Shown here: positions 37,764-50,908 of the stretch, one piece after another
How the letters are laid out: the number at the start of each line of letters is the position of its first letter
Numbering within the stretch: position 1 is the stretch's first letter
NCBI RefSeq assembly: GCF_009882945.1
Contig: NZ_WTUY01000002.1
Location: forward strand, 560,927 to 624,926
Length of the DNA stretch: 64,000 nucleotides
Direction: 5' to 3'
From: Alcanivorax sp. DP30
GTDB taxonomy: Bacteria; Pseudomonadota; Gammaproteobacteria; Pseudomonadales; Alcanivoracaceae
Notes under the pieces: generated by a model
What the model saw: the letters and a program-made list of their open reading frames with translations, nothing else
Told to the model about the DNA's origin: nothing
Database searches by the model: none
Translations under genes and position numbers: made by a program

Positions 37764-38693
37764 TTAAACGTCTTTGCGTGTCACCATTGCGCCATTATGC
37801 ACAGGAGCCAGCCAGTGCAGTAGCCACACCAGTGCAATCGCCACTACCGCTGCACCCAAAGCAAACAGTGTCTGGGCGCTTTCGCCTGTGAATGCGCTGT
37901 ACTGTGCGGGGCCAAACCACTGATCCTGCAATCCGTTGCCACTGGACACACGCCAGGGCCATAACTTCACCAACGACCCCGCCATGAAACCGGCCAATAG
38001 CGCCATCATCGTGTCGTGATAATGATGCAGCGTCCATTTGAGAATATGTACAAAACTCAACAACCCGATGGCACACCCGGACAGGAAAGCCAGCAACAAT
38101 GGCAGCTGGGCACCCTTCACAGCTTCAAGTACCGGTTCGTACATGCCCAGTAAAAGAAGGATAAAACTCCCGGAAATGCCCGGCAGGATCATGGCGCAGA
38201 TGGCCAGCATGCCGCTGAGGAAGAACACCAGCGCCCCTGCCCCGCCAGACAACCCCGGAGCGAGGGCAATCATTACGGCGATCAGGGCACCCGCCACAAA
38301 CGCCAGACCCTGCGCCAGCCCCCTTTTTTGCAGCGGCAGCAGTACCAGAAAGATACTGGCCAGAATCAACCCGCTGAAAAATGCCCAGACAGGTATGGGG
38401 TGGGTTTCAAGTAACCAGGTAATGAGGCGGGCCAGCAAGGCTATACTGGAGAAAATTCCTGCCAGCAGTGTCACAAGGAAGGTCAGGTTGGCCTGCTGCC
38501 AGGCAGCGACAAAGCCTTCACGACGCCACACCCCCAGCAATCGTGGGGTGATGCCGCCGAGGGTATCGATGAGCTCTTCATAAATCCCGGTGATCAACGC
38601 CAGGGTGCCACCGGACACCCCCGGCACCACATCAGCCGCGCCCATGGCCATGCCACGAAAGAAAATACCGGGTCGAATCATTAGCATCCTCAT
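37764..38693 (-). CDS. DUF368 family membrane protein (PopT-type undecaprenyl-phosphate translocase)
   Basis: 309 residues with about eight to ten membrane helices and the family signature GAADVVPGVSGGTLALI near residue 18. Proteins of this family have been shown to recycle undecaprenyl phosphate across the inner membrane for cell wall synthesis; the assignment here is by family only. The start may be the third ATG (38681), which has GAGG six bases upstream. Placed between pcm and nlpD, next to other peptidoglycan functions. The upstream gap holds a repeat element. Confidence 0.85.
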   Translation of the reverse strand: MRMLMIRPGIFFRGMAMGAADVVPGVSGGTLALITGIYEELIDTLGGITPRLLGVWRREGFVAAWQQANLTFLVTLLAGIFSSIALLARLITWLLETHPIPVWAFFSGLILASIFLVLLPLQKRGLAQGLAFVAGALIAVMIALAPGLSGGAGALVFFLSGMLAICAMILPGISGSFILLLLGMYEPVLEAVKGAQLPLLLAFLSGCAIGLLSFVHILKWTLHHYHDTMMALLAGFMAGSLVKLWPWRVSSGNGLQDQWFGPAQYSAFTGESAQTLFALGAAVVAIALVWLLHWLAPVHNGAMVTRKDV

Positions 38694-38746
38694 ACATCAC
38701 GCCAAGCGTCTCAGCGTGATTTCGGGTTTGTTATTCTCAAGCGCTG

Positions 38747-38897
38747 GAGCAGCAAGCTTCACGTTGCAAGCTACAACGCGAATCACGCATGGTCATGTCT
38801 TGAACGTTGCAGCCGCGCCCAAACTATTAAGCGCGAGCATGGCGGTGAAATATTCAATCACCCTGACCGCGCCTTGAAGCTTGTAGCTTGCTGCTTC
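38747..38897. repeat. composite intergenic element between pcm and the DUF368 gene
   Basis: Inverted arms share AGCAGCAAGCT (left 38748-38758; right complement at 38883-38897) plus the words CAAGCT and ACAA. Centre GCCGCGCCCAAACTATTAAGCGCG at 38812-38834 resembles the hairpins at 24637 and 29289. The right arm begins directly after the pcm stop codon. Confidence 0.55.
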
Positions 38898-38898
38898 T

Positions 38899-39561
38899 TT
38901 ACCGCATCACCCCACGCTGGAATGGCACAAATCGCACCGCATCCAGCGACTGGGTATGGAAATCATCCCCTTCCCGGTCTACCACCGTGAGGATCTGCTT
39001 CCTGTCATCGCCCACCGGCATCACCAGGCGACCACCATCGGCAAGCTGTTCCAGCAAATCATCCGGGATGTCCGGTCGCGCGCAGGCGGCGAGGATGCCG
39101 TCAAAGGGAGCTTCGTTTTTCCAGCCAAAGCCGCCGTCAGCATGCTTGAGCTGCACCTTGGCCAGACCAAGTCGCAAAAGACGCTTGCGGGCCTGCTCCT
39201 GTAAAGGTCGGATACGTTCAACGGAATAAAGTTCATCACAGAAAGGGGCCAGTACCGCCGTCTGGTAACCACAACCGGTGCCGATCTCAAGCACCTTGTT
39301 GCGCTTGCCTCCGTCCATCAGCAGTTCGGTCATGCGAGCCACCACCCAGGGCTGGGAGATTGTCTGTCCATGCCCAATCGGTAAAGCGGTGTCGTCATAG
39401 GCCTGATGGGCCAGGGCTTCCTCGATGAAAAAATGACGCGGCGTATTACGTACTGCATCCAGCACCCGATCGTCCTGAATACCGGCTTCCCGTAGCCGCT
39501 GCACCAGACGATCCCGAGTCCGTGCAGAGGTCATGCCGATGCCGCTGAGTTGGATATCCAT
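38899..39561 (-). CDS. pcm: protein-L-isoaspartate O-methyltransferase
   Basis: Repairs isoaspartyl damage in aged proteins using S-adenosylmethionine. 220 residues. Conserved LPIGHGQTISQPWVVARM and the SAM-binding VLEIGTGCGYQTAVLA. 15 bases downstream of truD; surE, which lies between truD and pcm in many relatives, is missing. The stop is followed at once by a repeat element. Confidence 0.95.
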   Translation of the reverse strand: MDIQLSGIGMTSARTRDRLVQRLREAGIQDDRVLDAVRNTPRHFFIEEALAHQAYDDTALPIGHGQTISQPWVVARMTELLMDGGKRNKVLEIGTGCGYQTAVLAPFCDELYSVERIRPLQEQARKRLLRLGLAKVQLKHADGGFGWKNEAPFDGILAACARPDIPDDLLEQLADGGRLVMPVGDDRKQILTVVDREGDDFHTQSLDAVRFVPFQRGVMR

Positions 39562-39576
39562 GTTGTACTTCGTTCT

Positions 39577-40620
39577 CTATGCAGAGGGCTCCATGGTGGT
39601 CACCAGCTCTGCCATGACTGTTGTTGCAAACGCACCTGCAGGCAGCTTGAATGCCAGCTCCAGGCAGTTTTCCCCTTCCCTTTCCTGCTGCCAGGACCAT
39701 TGCAATTCCTGTACCGGCAACCGGGTCGCTCGGCGGATTTCATCCACGCCTTCCCGGCAGAGGCCATCTATGACCGCCTGACTGGGTGCCAGAATCTGTT
39801 GCTCCATTTCCCGGCAAGGGCCAGATGATGCCATGCCCGCCACGCCCGGCATAGGGGCGGTGGGATGCACTTCACCGCCAATCACCCGTGCGGACGCTTC
39901 CTCATCGTCATCGGCACAGAACAGGCCCCTGCTGCCTTCCGGCTGGAGAATGTCCCCTTCCAGAATCCGATTCCAGACCCCCCGGCTGACACGTTCGGCA
40001 AGCACCTGATTAAACAGGTCACTGCGCACCGCCGACAGCCAGATGCTGCGCAGAGCTTTCTTGCGTGGCGCCTCTCCGCCAGTGAGCCACTCGCGGCCGC
40101 GCACAAGATTGCCCGCCCCACGACCGAACCGCTGTTCGCCAAAATAATTGGGTATACCTTCGGCAGTAATCGCCGCCAAACGAGACTCGAGCAGCAACTT
40201 GTCACCACAAAAATCGGTCGCCCGGATCACAAACCGGTTGGCGCGATGGGTGCCACGGTTGAGCTTGCGACGGTGACGGCCAGACTGGATCAGGGCGACC
40301 CCGTCTGGCCAGGCGAAATCCGGGTCAGCCTTGCCTGGCAGATGGAGGCTGAACCATTGCCGCGTAACTGCATGCTTGTCCTTGAGGCCACTGTAGCCGA
40401 CAGAAAGGCGATGCACGCCAGCAGACTTGGCCAGCCACATGGCGACATCTTCTGTATTCCAGCCGGTCTTCTCGATTTCCAGCCACAGGTGCTCGCCCTC
40501 ACCTTCGGGCAACACATGCATGCATTCGAAAACCTTGAAATCAGCCGGGCAAGCCTTCAACCGGGCTTGTGCCACCGGCCCACCATGGGCATGTGGTAAC
40601 AGCATTGTCGCTGACGTCAT
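39577..40620 (-). CDS. truD: tRNA pseudouridine(13) synthase TruD
   Basis: Makes pseudouridine at position 13 of tRNA-Glu. 347 residues, TruD length. Catalytic Asp in [13 protein letters not shown] near residue 80; conserved [10 protein letters not shown] motif in the middle. ATGA overlap with ispF. Confidence 0.95.
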   Translation of the reverse strand: MTSATMLLPHAHGGPVAQARLKACPADFKVFECMHVLPEGEGEHLWLEIEKTGWNTEDVAMWLAKSAGVHRLSVGYSGLKDKHAVTRQWFSLHLPGKADPDFAWPDGVALIQSGRHRRKLNRGTHRANRFVIRATDFCGDKLLLESRLAAITAEGIPNYFGEQRFGRGAGNLVRGREWLTGGEAPRKKALRSIWLSAVRSDLFNQVLAERVSRGVWNRILEGDILQPEGSRGLFCADDDEEASARVIGGEVHPTAPMPGVAGMASSGPCREMEQQILAPSQAVIDGLCREGVDEIRRATRLPVQELQWSWQQEREGENCLELAFKLPAGAFATTVMAELVTTMEPSA

Positions 40621-41099
40621 GCGGATTCCAGCAGCACTGCCGCTTGTACAGCGATGCCTTCCCTGCGCCCGGTGAAACCCAGCTGCTCGGTGGTCGTGGC
40701 CTTGACCGAAATCTGCCCAACCTGGCAGCCCAGTAAACCCGCAATCCGCTCACGCATGATGAGGATATGGGGGGCCAGCTTTGGCGCCTGACAGATGATG
40801 GTCAGATCAGCATTCCCCAGCTGCCAGCCAGCAGCAGTGATGTCCTGGTAGATCGCCTGCAGCAATTGACCCGAATCTGCACCCTTCCATTGCGGGTCCG
40901 TATCCGGGAAATAGTGGCCGATATCCCCCAGCGCCAATGCACCGAGCAGTGCGTCGGAGAGTGCATGCAGGGCCACATCACCATCGGAGTGCGCCTTAAG
41001 GCCATGGCTATGCGGAATGGCTACGCCACAGAGCATCACATGGTCACCCTCATCGAAGGCATGAACATCAAAACCCTGCCCAATCCGGATGGCCATCAT
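40617..41099 (-). CDS. ispF: 2-C-methyl-D-erythritol 2,4-cyclodiphosphate synthase
   Basis: Fifth step of the MEP isoprenoid pathway. 160 residues. Metal and substrate motifs [18 protein letters not shown] and the C-terminal [13 protein letters not shown]. Two adjacent ATG codons at the start; the first overlaps the ispD stop as ATGA. Confidence 0.96.
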   Translation of the reverse strand: MMAIRIGQGFDVHAFDEGDHVMLCGVAIPHSHGLKAHSDGDVALHALSDALLGALALGDIGHYFPDTDPQWKGADSGQLLQAIYQDITAAGWQLGNADLTIICQAPKLAPHILIMRERIAGLLGCQVGQISVKATTTEQLGFTGRREGIAVQAAVLLESA

Positions 41100-41806
41100 A
41101 GGTCTCCCTGTTCTTCGAATTGCCGTGCCAGGTAGAAACGAGCCAGCGGCAGGTCTTCAGGGACGGTGATCTTGATGTTATCGCTGTGACCTGCCACCAG
41201 CTTCGGCCGCCAACCCTGGCGCTCCAGGGCTGAGGCTTCATCAGTCACATCCGCAAGGTCACCACTGAGCGCCTCATATAGCGCAGCCGCGGGAAACAGC
41301 TGGGGCGTCAACGCCCGCCAGATGATGTCCCGATTCAGAGTGTCATCTATCTGGCTATCACCGCCGGCCTGCTTGATGGTATCCACCACTGGCAGAGCCA
41401 AAATGGCGCCCTGCTCTGCCGTACTGGCCAGCAGACTCTGGATATCCGAGAGGCGCACCAGCGGGCGTGCCATGTCGTGCACCAACACCCAGGCGTCTTC
41501 GCCACCGTCCATCAACACTTGGGCCAGTGCATTGCGCACGGACTCTGCCCGGCTCTGACCTCCCGTCACGGCATGGACTCGGCGGTGGCTGGCCACCGGC
41601 AAGGTGGGCCACCACGGGTCATCTGCGGACACAGCCACTACAACGCTCTCGATGGGTGCAAAGGACAATAACCGTTGTACGGTGTGCTCGGTGAGCGTCT
41701 TGCCCGCCAGCGTCAGATATTGTTTGGGGATGCCGGCCTGCATACGTTGGCCGACACCGGCAGCAGGAACAACAGAAAAGAGGGGACCACGGATCACCGG
41801 GTTCAC
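41096..41806 (-). CDS. ispD: 2-C-methyl-D-erythritol 4-phosphate cytidylyltransferase
   Basis: Third step of the MEP pathway, using CTP. 236 residues. Nucleotide-binding [19 protein letters not shown] at the N-terminus, then VHDMARPL and [11 protein letters not shown] start overlapping the ftsB stop as GTGA. Together with ispF here and dxr at the far end of the window, three MEP enzymes are present. Confidence 0.96.
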   Translation of the reverse strand: MNPVIRGPLFSVVPAAGVGQRMQAGIPKQYLTLAGKTLTEHTVQRLLSFAPIESVVVAVSADDPWWPTLPVASHRRVHAVTGGQSRAESVRNALAQVLMDGGEDAWVLVHDMARPLVRLSDIQSLLASTAEQGAILALPVVDTIKQAGGDSQIDDTLNRDIIWRALTPQLFPAAALYEALSGDLADVTDEASALERQGWRPKLVAGHSDNIKITVPEDLPLARFYLARQFEEQGDL

Positions 41807-42162
41807 TCGGCACTTCCTGGTTGTTCAAGAATCAGAAAAAAGGTTTCACCATTGCGGATCATGCCCAGGTCCTTGCGAGCGATTTCTTCCACCGCTTCTG
41901 TGCCTTGCTTCAGGTCTTTCACATCCGCAGCCATTAGGCGGTTACGCTCATTCAGTTTGGCATTGCTCTGCTTGAGAACCGCAACCTCTTTTTTCAGGCT
42001 TGCCACATGACGCAGGCTGCCTTCACCAAACCAGAGACGTGCCTGCAAGCCCAGAAACACCAGGGCCAGCACAGCGAAAACCACCTGGCGAGCGGGCGAC
42101 AGCTTTAATGCTGCACGCTTGCCCTCCAGAGTTGACACCTTGCTGGCCCGGGTACCTGACAT
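41803..42162 (-). CDS. ftsB: cell division protein FtsB
   Basis: Bitopic divisome protein that forms the FtsQLB complex. 119 residues: basic cytoplasmic N-terminus, one membrane helix near residues 27-42 (VVFAVLALVFLGLQARLWF), a periplasmic coiled coil (residues about 50-85), and the conserved GTEAVEEIARKDLGMI region. Longer than the E. coli protein at its N-terminus. 6 bases downstream of eno. Confidence 0.92.
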   Translation of the reverse strand: MSGTRASKVSTLEGKRAALKLSPARQVVFAVLALVFLGLQARLWFGEGSLRHVASLKKEVAVLKQSNAKLNERNRLMAADVKDLKQGTEAVEEIARKDLGMIRNGETFFLILEQPGSAE

Positions 42163-42168
42163 CAGGGA

Positions 42169-46326
<4,158 letters not shown>

Positions 46327-48237
46327 TCAGGACTGGCTCTCGCCGCAACCGGCCAGGACTTCTGAAAACGGGGTATCCACCATTGCTGCAAAGGCCGGAT
46401 GCCTGCCAAGACGGGCGCGGCTGGCTTTGGGACTGGTAATACCACACAGGAAACGGGCCAACTGGCGGGGCGTCGCCAACGCGTCATGCTGTTCGTTGCG
46501 CACCTTGCCAATGACTGCCAGATCAACCTCATTGTATTGACGTTGAGGCATCGCCACGGTTTGGCCACGGCAGGCACTGCACTGTCCGCAGGGCTCTGAC
46601 AGGGTTTCCCCAAAATACTCCACCAGGGCCTGCTGATAACAACCGCTACGTTGCGCCCAGCCCGCCACCTGCTGAAGCCGCTCGATGTCTCGCTGCTCGC
46701 GCAGCTGAAACTGAGACTGCAATCGCTCAATCAATGCCTGACTGGACGTTGGCGGATTCACCATCCTGAACCCCTGTCGCACGCCAGCCACCCTCAACTC
46801 CACCATCCCTTGCTGCTCGAGATAATTGAGCGCGTTGAGAACCCTTATCCGCTCTACCTGTAGCTCCCGGGCAGCAGCTATCGGCTTGAGTGTCAGCCAG
46901 GTTCGGCCCTTTTTACCGGTGGCAAACAGTGCCTGCAAAAACTCGGCCCGGCTGGCATCGAACCGGGCCAACACCTCATCCTGTGGAGTAATGAAACCCA
47001 ACTTGTATTCGGTATAGAACGGCGCAGTGGCTCGCACCACCCCTTCGAGCTCCAGGTAGGTCAGCAGAGTATTGATGACAAGAGGCCGCACATCGAACTG
47101 GCCAGACAGTTCGTGTACGGACAGGTCAAACTGTTCGGGCTGACTCAACAGCCAATGCACCAATCCTGCCAGCGCCTCCGGATCCGGGGTATCGCCATAG
47201 CTGAAATTTTCCAGCACGGTGAGATCATCCAGACTGGCCAGCAGTACACAGCGAGATGGTTTGCCATCCCGCCCTGCCCGACCAATCTCCTGCATATAGT
47301 TCTCCAGCGACTTGGGCAGGTTGTAATGATAAATGGCACGGATATCGGACTTGTCGATGCCCATCCCGAAAGCAATGGTGGCAACCACAATGTCCACCTT
47401 GCCGGTCATGAAGTCTTCCTGTGCCTGGTGCCGTGCCTCGTCTTTCAGGCCCGCATGGTAAGCCCGTGCCGAAAGCCCCTTGCGCTTCAGATATGCGGCC
47501 ACCTGTTCTGCCGTTTTCTGCAGGGTGACGTATACGATTGATGCCCCATCGGGCCCCGATGACAACGCCTGAAACAGCTGCTCATCCCGCCTTGCCGGCA
47601 CAACAGGCGCCACGGTGAGCGCCAGATTCGGGCGAAAGAAGCCCGTCTGAACATGGTCAGTGGCCGCGATGGCAAAGCTGTCACGTATCTGCCCGGCCAC
47701 CTGGGGCGTCGCGGTGGCCGTCAGGGCCAGTACTCTGCCCACTTTCAGTTCCCCGGCGAGCCGGGCCAACTTGAGGTAATCCGGGCGAAAGTTGTGCCCC
47801 CATTCCGAAACACAATGGGCCTCATCCACTGCCATCATGCTGATGCGCAACCGTTTTAACCTTGCCAAAAACCGTTCGTTGGCAAGCCGCTCCGGTGCCA
47901 CATAAAGCAACTTGATGGTGCCTTCGTCAAGCCCGCGATAGATGTGCTTGAGCGCTTCCGCATCGACACTGGAATCCAGTCGCGCAGCAGGAATGTTCAG
48001 CCTGTTAAGCTGATCCACCTGGTCCTTCATCAAGGCAATCAGTGGCGACACAACCAGGGTAAGACCCTCCAGCATCAGCGCGGGCAGCTGATAACACAGA
48101 CTTTTACCGCCCCCGGTGGGGAACACCGCCAGCGCAGAACGTCCAGCCAGCAGCGTTTCTATTACCTGTTGCTGACCGGGCCGGAAGGACTGAAGTTTGA
48201 AGCTGTTCTGCAAGTGCTGCTGCATGGATGCTGTCAT
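46327..48237 (-). CDS. recQ: ATP-dependent DNA helicase RecQ
   Basis: 3'-5' superfamily 2 helicase of recombination and replication-fork repair. 636 residues. Walker A FPTGGGKSLCYQLPAL near residue 38, DEAH box VDEAHCVSEWGH near residue 137, helicase C domain with GRAGRDGKPS, winged helix, and a zinc site (SGCYQQ ... PCGQCSAC) near residues 550-580. No clear HRDC domain. It stands between tilS and pyrG, which adjoin in pseudomonads. Confidence 0.93.
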   Translation of the reverse strand: MTASMQQHLQNSFKLQSFRPGQQQVIETLLAGRSALAVFPTGGGKSLCYQLPALMLEGLTLVVSPLIALMKDQVDQLNRLNIPAARLDSSVDAEALKHIYRGLDEGTIKLLYVAPERLANERFLARLKRLRISMMAVDEAHCVSEWGHNFRPDYLKLARLAGELKVGRVLALTATATPQVAGQIRDSFAIAATDHVQTGFFRPNLALTVAPVVPARRDEQLFQALSSGPDGASIVYVTLQKTAEQVAAYLKRKGLSARAYHAGLKDEARHQAQEDFMTGKVDIVVATIAFGMGIDKSDIRAIYHYNLPKSLENYMQEIGRAGRDGKPSRCVLLASLDDLTVLENFSYGDTPDPEALAGLVHWLLSQPEQFDLSVHELSGQFDVRPLVINTLLTYLELEGVVRATAPFYTEYKLGFITPQDEVLARFDASRAEFLQALFATGKKGRTWLTLKPIAAARELQVERIRVLNALNYLEQQGMVELRVAGVRQGFRMVNPPTSSQALIERLQSQFQLREQRDIERLQQVAGWAQRSGCYQQALVEYFGETLSEPCGQCSACRGQTVAMPQRQYNEVDLAVIGKVRNEQHDALATPRQLARFLCGITSPKASRARLGRHPAFAAMVDTPFSEVLAGCGESQS

Positions 48238-48421
48238 TGGAAATTCTCTCTTTGGGCAAATTCATGGCACAAAGCCCATTACTGACCCTTTGATCAGTGT
48301 CTATCAAGAAACAGAGTGTGGCAGAACAGCAAGAGCAACACGAGGAGCCGCCAGCGTATTTTGCTGTCAGTCCAGGCTTACATGCGAGGCTTGATGAAAA
48401 AACCCGGGCTCAGGAATTCGC

Positions 48422-49714
48422 TCAGGCGCTGTCAGGCACCAGGAACCATTGTTCGCTGGCTGTCACTAGCTCGCCATCAGCCAGCCCCAGCAACGGCACG
48501 GACACCAGGATATTTTCCCGGTAAAGCAGAGGCCACTGCTTACGTTGCCAGGGCGGCACGCCAGCGGCTCGCCACAGCTCCTTGACTTGCTGGTGCATGC
48601 CGTTGCGTTCAATCCGGCAGGCGCCCTTTAGGACATTGAGAGTGAGATCACCCGGTGGCCGCAGCACAGGCACGGCAGCCTCCGTGGCCTGACGACTCCA
48701 GCGCCAGGCTGGCAGCAGAGGGGGTGGTCCTCCCTCTCGCCAAAGCGCAGGCCCGGCCCAAGGCTGGAACCCCTGCCGCTCCGACAAATACAGAGACCCG
48801 CGATACAGTCGAGTCGCCCAGTTGCCCCACTCTACCCGGGCCTGACTGTCATCGGCGGCCCACTGTACCGCAAGCAACTCCGCCAGCACGGCCTGGCTAG
48901 GGGCTGTAGCACCATTGTGCTGCAACCACCAACGCACCAGATTGCGCTGCCTGGACGCGGACAAGGTCTGCAGATTCTGAACCGGAAGCACCCGGCCAGA
49001 CACGCCCAGACTGGCAGCATCGCTAATGGCAATCTCCTCCAGCAATCCCGTCGCTTCGGACATGTGATCAGCGGCACGGGCCAGAGTCGCGTCCGCACCC
49101 GGCCAGGTTTGACGCAGCAACGGCATGACACGATGCCGTAGCAAGTTGCGACGCAGGCTTTCATCCATATTGCTGGGATCATCTCGCCAGGCAACCCGCT
49201 CTGCGTCCGCCCACGTTGCCAGCGTCTCACGGTCCAGAGACAACATGGGGCGCCAGACAGTTATCCCCTCACGCCGGGTGAAGGGACGCATGGCAGACAG
49301 TCCCTGTACGCCGGCCCCTCTCAGCAATCGCAATAACAGCGTTTCCGCTTGATCCGAGCGGTGATGGGCAGTGATCAGCGTAGCCCCCTGGTTGGCAGCC
49401 AGGGGCAACAACACGCCATAGCGGGCATCTCGGGCGCCAGCTTCCAGCCCTTGCGTGGCGTTTACATTGACCTGTTGGAGAATGAAGGGAATGTCATACT
49501 GCTCGGCCAACGTCTGGCAGAACCGGGACCAGTGCGGACTGTCAGCCTGGAGTTGATGATCCACATGGACCACAGACAGACGGGGACCGAGACCCGCCCG
49601 GACCAGGAGATGCAACAGCAGGGAGGAATCGAGCCCGCCGCTAAGCGCCAGCAGCAAAGGCCCGTCAGGCGCCTGTTCTGCCAGTTCGCGGCAAAACCCG
49701 GCCGGATCACTCAT
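48422..49714 (-). CDS. tilS: tRNA(Ile)-lysidine synthase TilS
   Basis: Converts C34 of the CAU-anticodon tRNA-Ile to lysidine, an essential step for reading AUA. 430 residues. PP-loop LALSGGLDSSLLLHLL near residue 22, HVDHQLQ and ARDARYG motifs, plus the C-terminal TilS substrate-binding domain. Two bases after the accA stop, as in many gammaproteobacteria. Confidence 0.95.
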   Translation of the reverse strand: MSDPAGFCRELAEQAPDGPLLLALSGGLDSSLLLHLLVRAGLGPRLSVVHVDHQLQADSPHWSRFCQTLAEQYDIPFILQQVNVNATQGLEAGARDARYGVLLPLAANQGATLITAHHRSDQAETLLLRLLRGAGVQGLSAMRPFTRREGITVWRPMLSLDRETLATWADAERVAWRDDPSNMDESLRRNLLRHRVMPLLRQTWPGADATLARAADHMSEATGLLEEIAISDAASLGVSGRVLPVQNLQTLSASRQRNLVRWWLQHNGATAPSQAVLAELLAVQWAADDSQARVEWGNWATRLYRGSLYLSERQGFQPWAGPALWREGGPPPLLPAWRWSRQATEAAVPVLRPPGDLTLNVLKGACRIERNGMHQQVKELWRAAGVPPWQRKQWPLLYRENILVSVPLLGLADGELVTASEQWFLVPDSA

Positions 49715-49716
49715 GG

Positions 49717-50688
49717 TTACTCGTCAGCGGTCTCGGCGGTAAAGTTGCCGTAGCTCATCAGGCGCTCGTAGCGACGCTCTACCAACGCGTCGATCTCCAT
49801 ATCCTTGAGAGTTGCCAGCTGCTTCACGAAGGACTTGCGGATGGAATCCGCAGCCATGTCGTAATCACGGTGCGCGCCACCCAGGGGCTCCTTGATCACC
49901 TGATCCACAATACCCAGCTCATGCAGGCGACCCGCCGTCAGCCCCATGGCCTCAGCGGCATCCGGCGCCTTGTCAGCACTACGCCATAGAATGGATGCAC
50001 AACCTTCAGGGGAAATTACCGAATAGGTTGAAAACTCCAGCATTTGCAGATGATCACACACACCGATGGCCAGTGCGCCGCCAGAACCGCCCTCGCCAAT
50101 CACTGTGGCAATGATCGGTGTCTTGAGCTGAGACATCACGCGCAGGTTGCGGGCAATGGCTTCCGACTGACCACGTTCTTCTGCGTCGATACCCGGAAAC
50201 GCACCCGGGGTGTCGATGAACGTCAGGATCGGCATATTGAAACGCTCGGCCATTTCCATCAGGCGCAGCGCCTTGCGATAGCCTTCCGGCTTGGGCATGC
50301 CAAAATTGCGGCGCACCTTTTCCTTCACCTCACGGCCTTTCTGATGACCGATCACCATGACCGGCTGATCATCCAGGCGGGTGACACCACCCACGATGGC
50401 CGGATCATCGGCAAAGGCCCGATCTCCATGCAGTTCATCAAAGTCCGCAAAGATGCGCTTGATGTAATCGAGCATGTAGGGACGCTTGGGGTGCCGGGAC
50501 AATTGGGAAATCTGCCAGGAAGACAGGTTCTTGAAGATCGACTCGGTCAGGCTGATGCTTTTTTCCTGCAGCTTGCCAACCTCTTCAGAAATGTTGACTT
50601 CGCTGCCACTGCCCACCAACCGCAATTCCTCGATCTTCGCTTCCAGGTCTGCGATAGGTTGTTCAAATTCGAGGAAGTTCGGGTTCAT
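49717..50688 (-). CDS. accA: acetyl-CoA carboxylase carboxyltransferase subunit alpha
   Basis: With AccD forms the carboxyltransferase that makes malonyl-CoA, the first committed step of fatty-acid synthesis. 323 residues. Conserved [39 protein letters not shown] and the oxyanion-forming [15 protein letters not shown] start. Operon with tilS; a 220-base gap separates it from dnaE. Confidence 0.97.
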   Translation of the reverse strand: MNPNFLEFEQPIADLEAKIEELRLVGSGSEVNISEEVGKLQEKSISLTESIFKNLSSWQISQLSRHPKRPYMLDYIKRIFADFDELHGDRAFADDPAIVGGVTRLDDQPVMVIGHQKGREVKEKVRRNFGMPKPEGYRKALRLMEMAERFNMPILTFIDTPGAFPGIDAEERGQSEAIARNLRVMSQLKTPIIATVIGEGGSGGALAIGVCDHLQMLEFSTYSVISPEGCASILWRSADKAPDAAEAMGLTAGRLHELGIVDQVIKEPLGGAHRDYDMAADSIRKSFVKQLATLKDMEIDALVERRYERLMSYGNFTAETADE

Positions 50689-50822
50689 ATCTGAGCCTGC
50701 GTCTTGAAATTGTCTTGGTGTAAGCCCATTCCCGAGCCTACACCTTGTTTATGCCGCCCAAGTGTAGCGGGAACCGCACAAAAAGGTCGAGACATGCTTC
50801 CCCTGTGAAGGTTGCAAACTGT

Positions 50823-50908
50823 TTCAGCGGGAGACGCCAAATGCAACATGCTTCAGGCGACACGCGGAGGTCTTGCGGGAGCCTTTCGACCTTTCCCGTG
50901 CTGCGGAC
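50823..50908. repeat. possible simple-word element after dnaE
   Basis: Sequence after the dnaE stop contains the words GCAACATGCTTCAGG and CGACACGCGG, and ACATGCTTC recurs at 50792-50800. It resembles the stop-abutting repeats elsewhere, but there is no clear hairpin. Confidence 0.3.

Noticed and set aside
48380-48421. tilS terminator (CCCGGG followed by TTTTTT on the minus strand)
   Set aside because: The stem is only a short palindrome without a stable loop, so it was not listed.
48297-48524. 75-codon plus-strand frame in the recQ-tilS gap
   Set aside because: GTG start without a ribosome site, and its second half is antisense to tilS. The first 40 codons look protein-like, but nothing supports expression.
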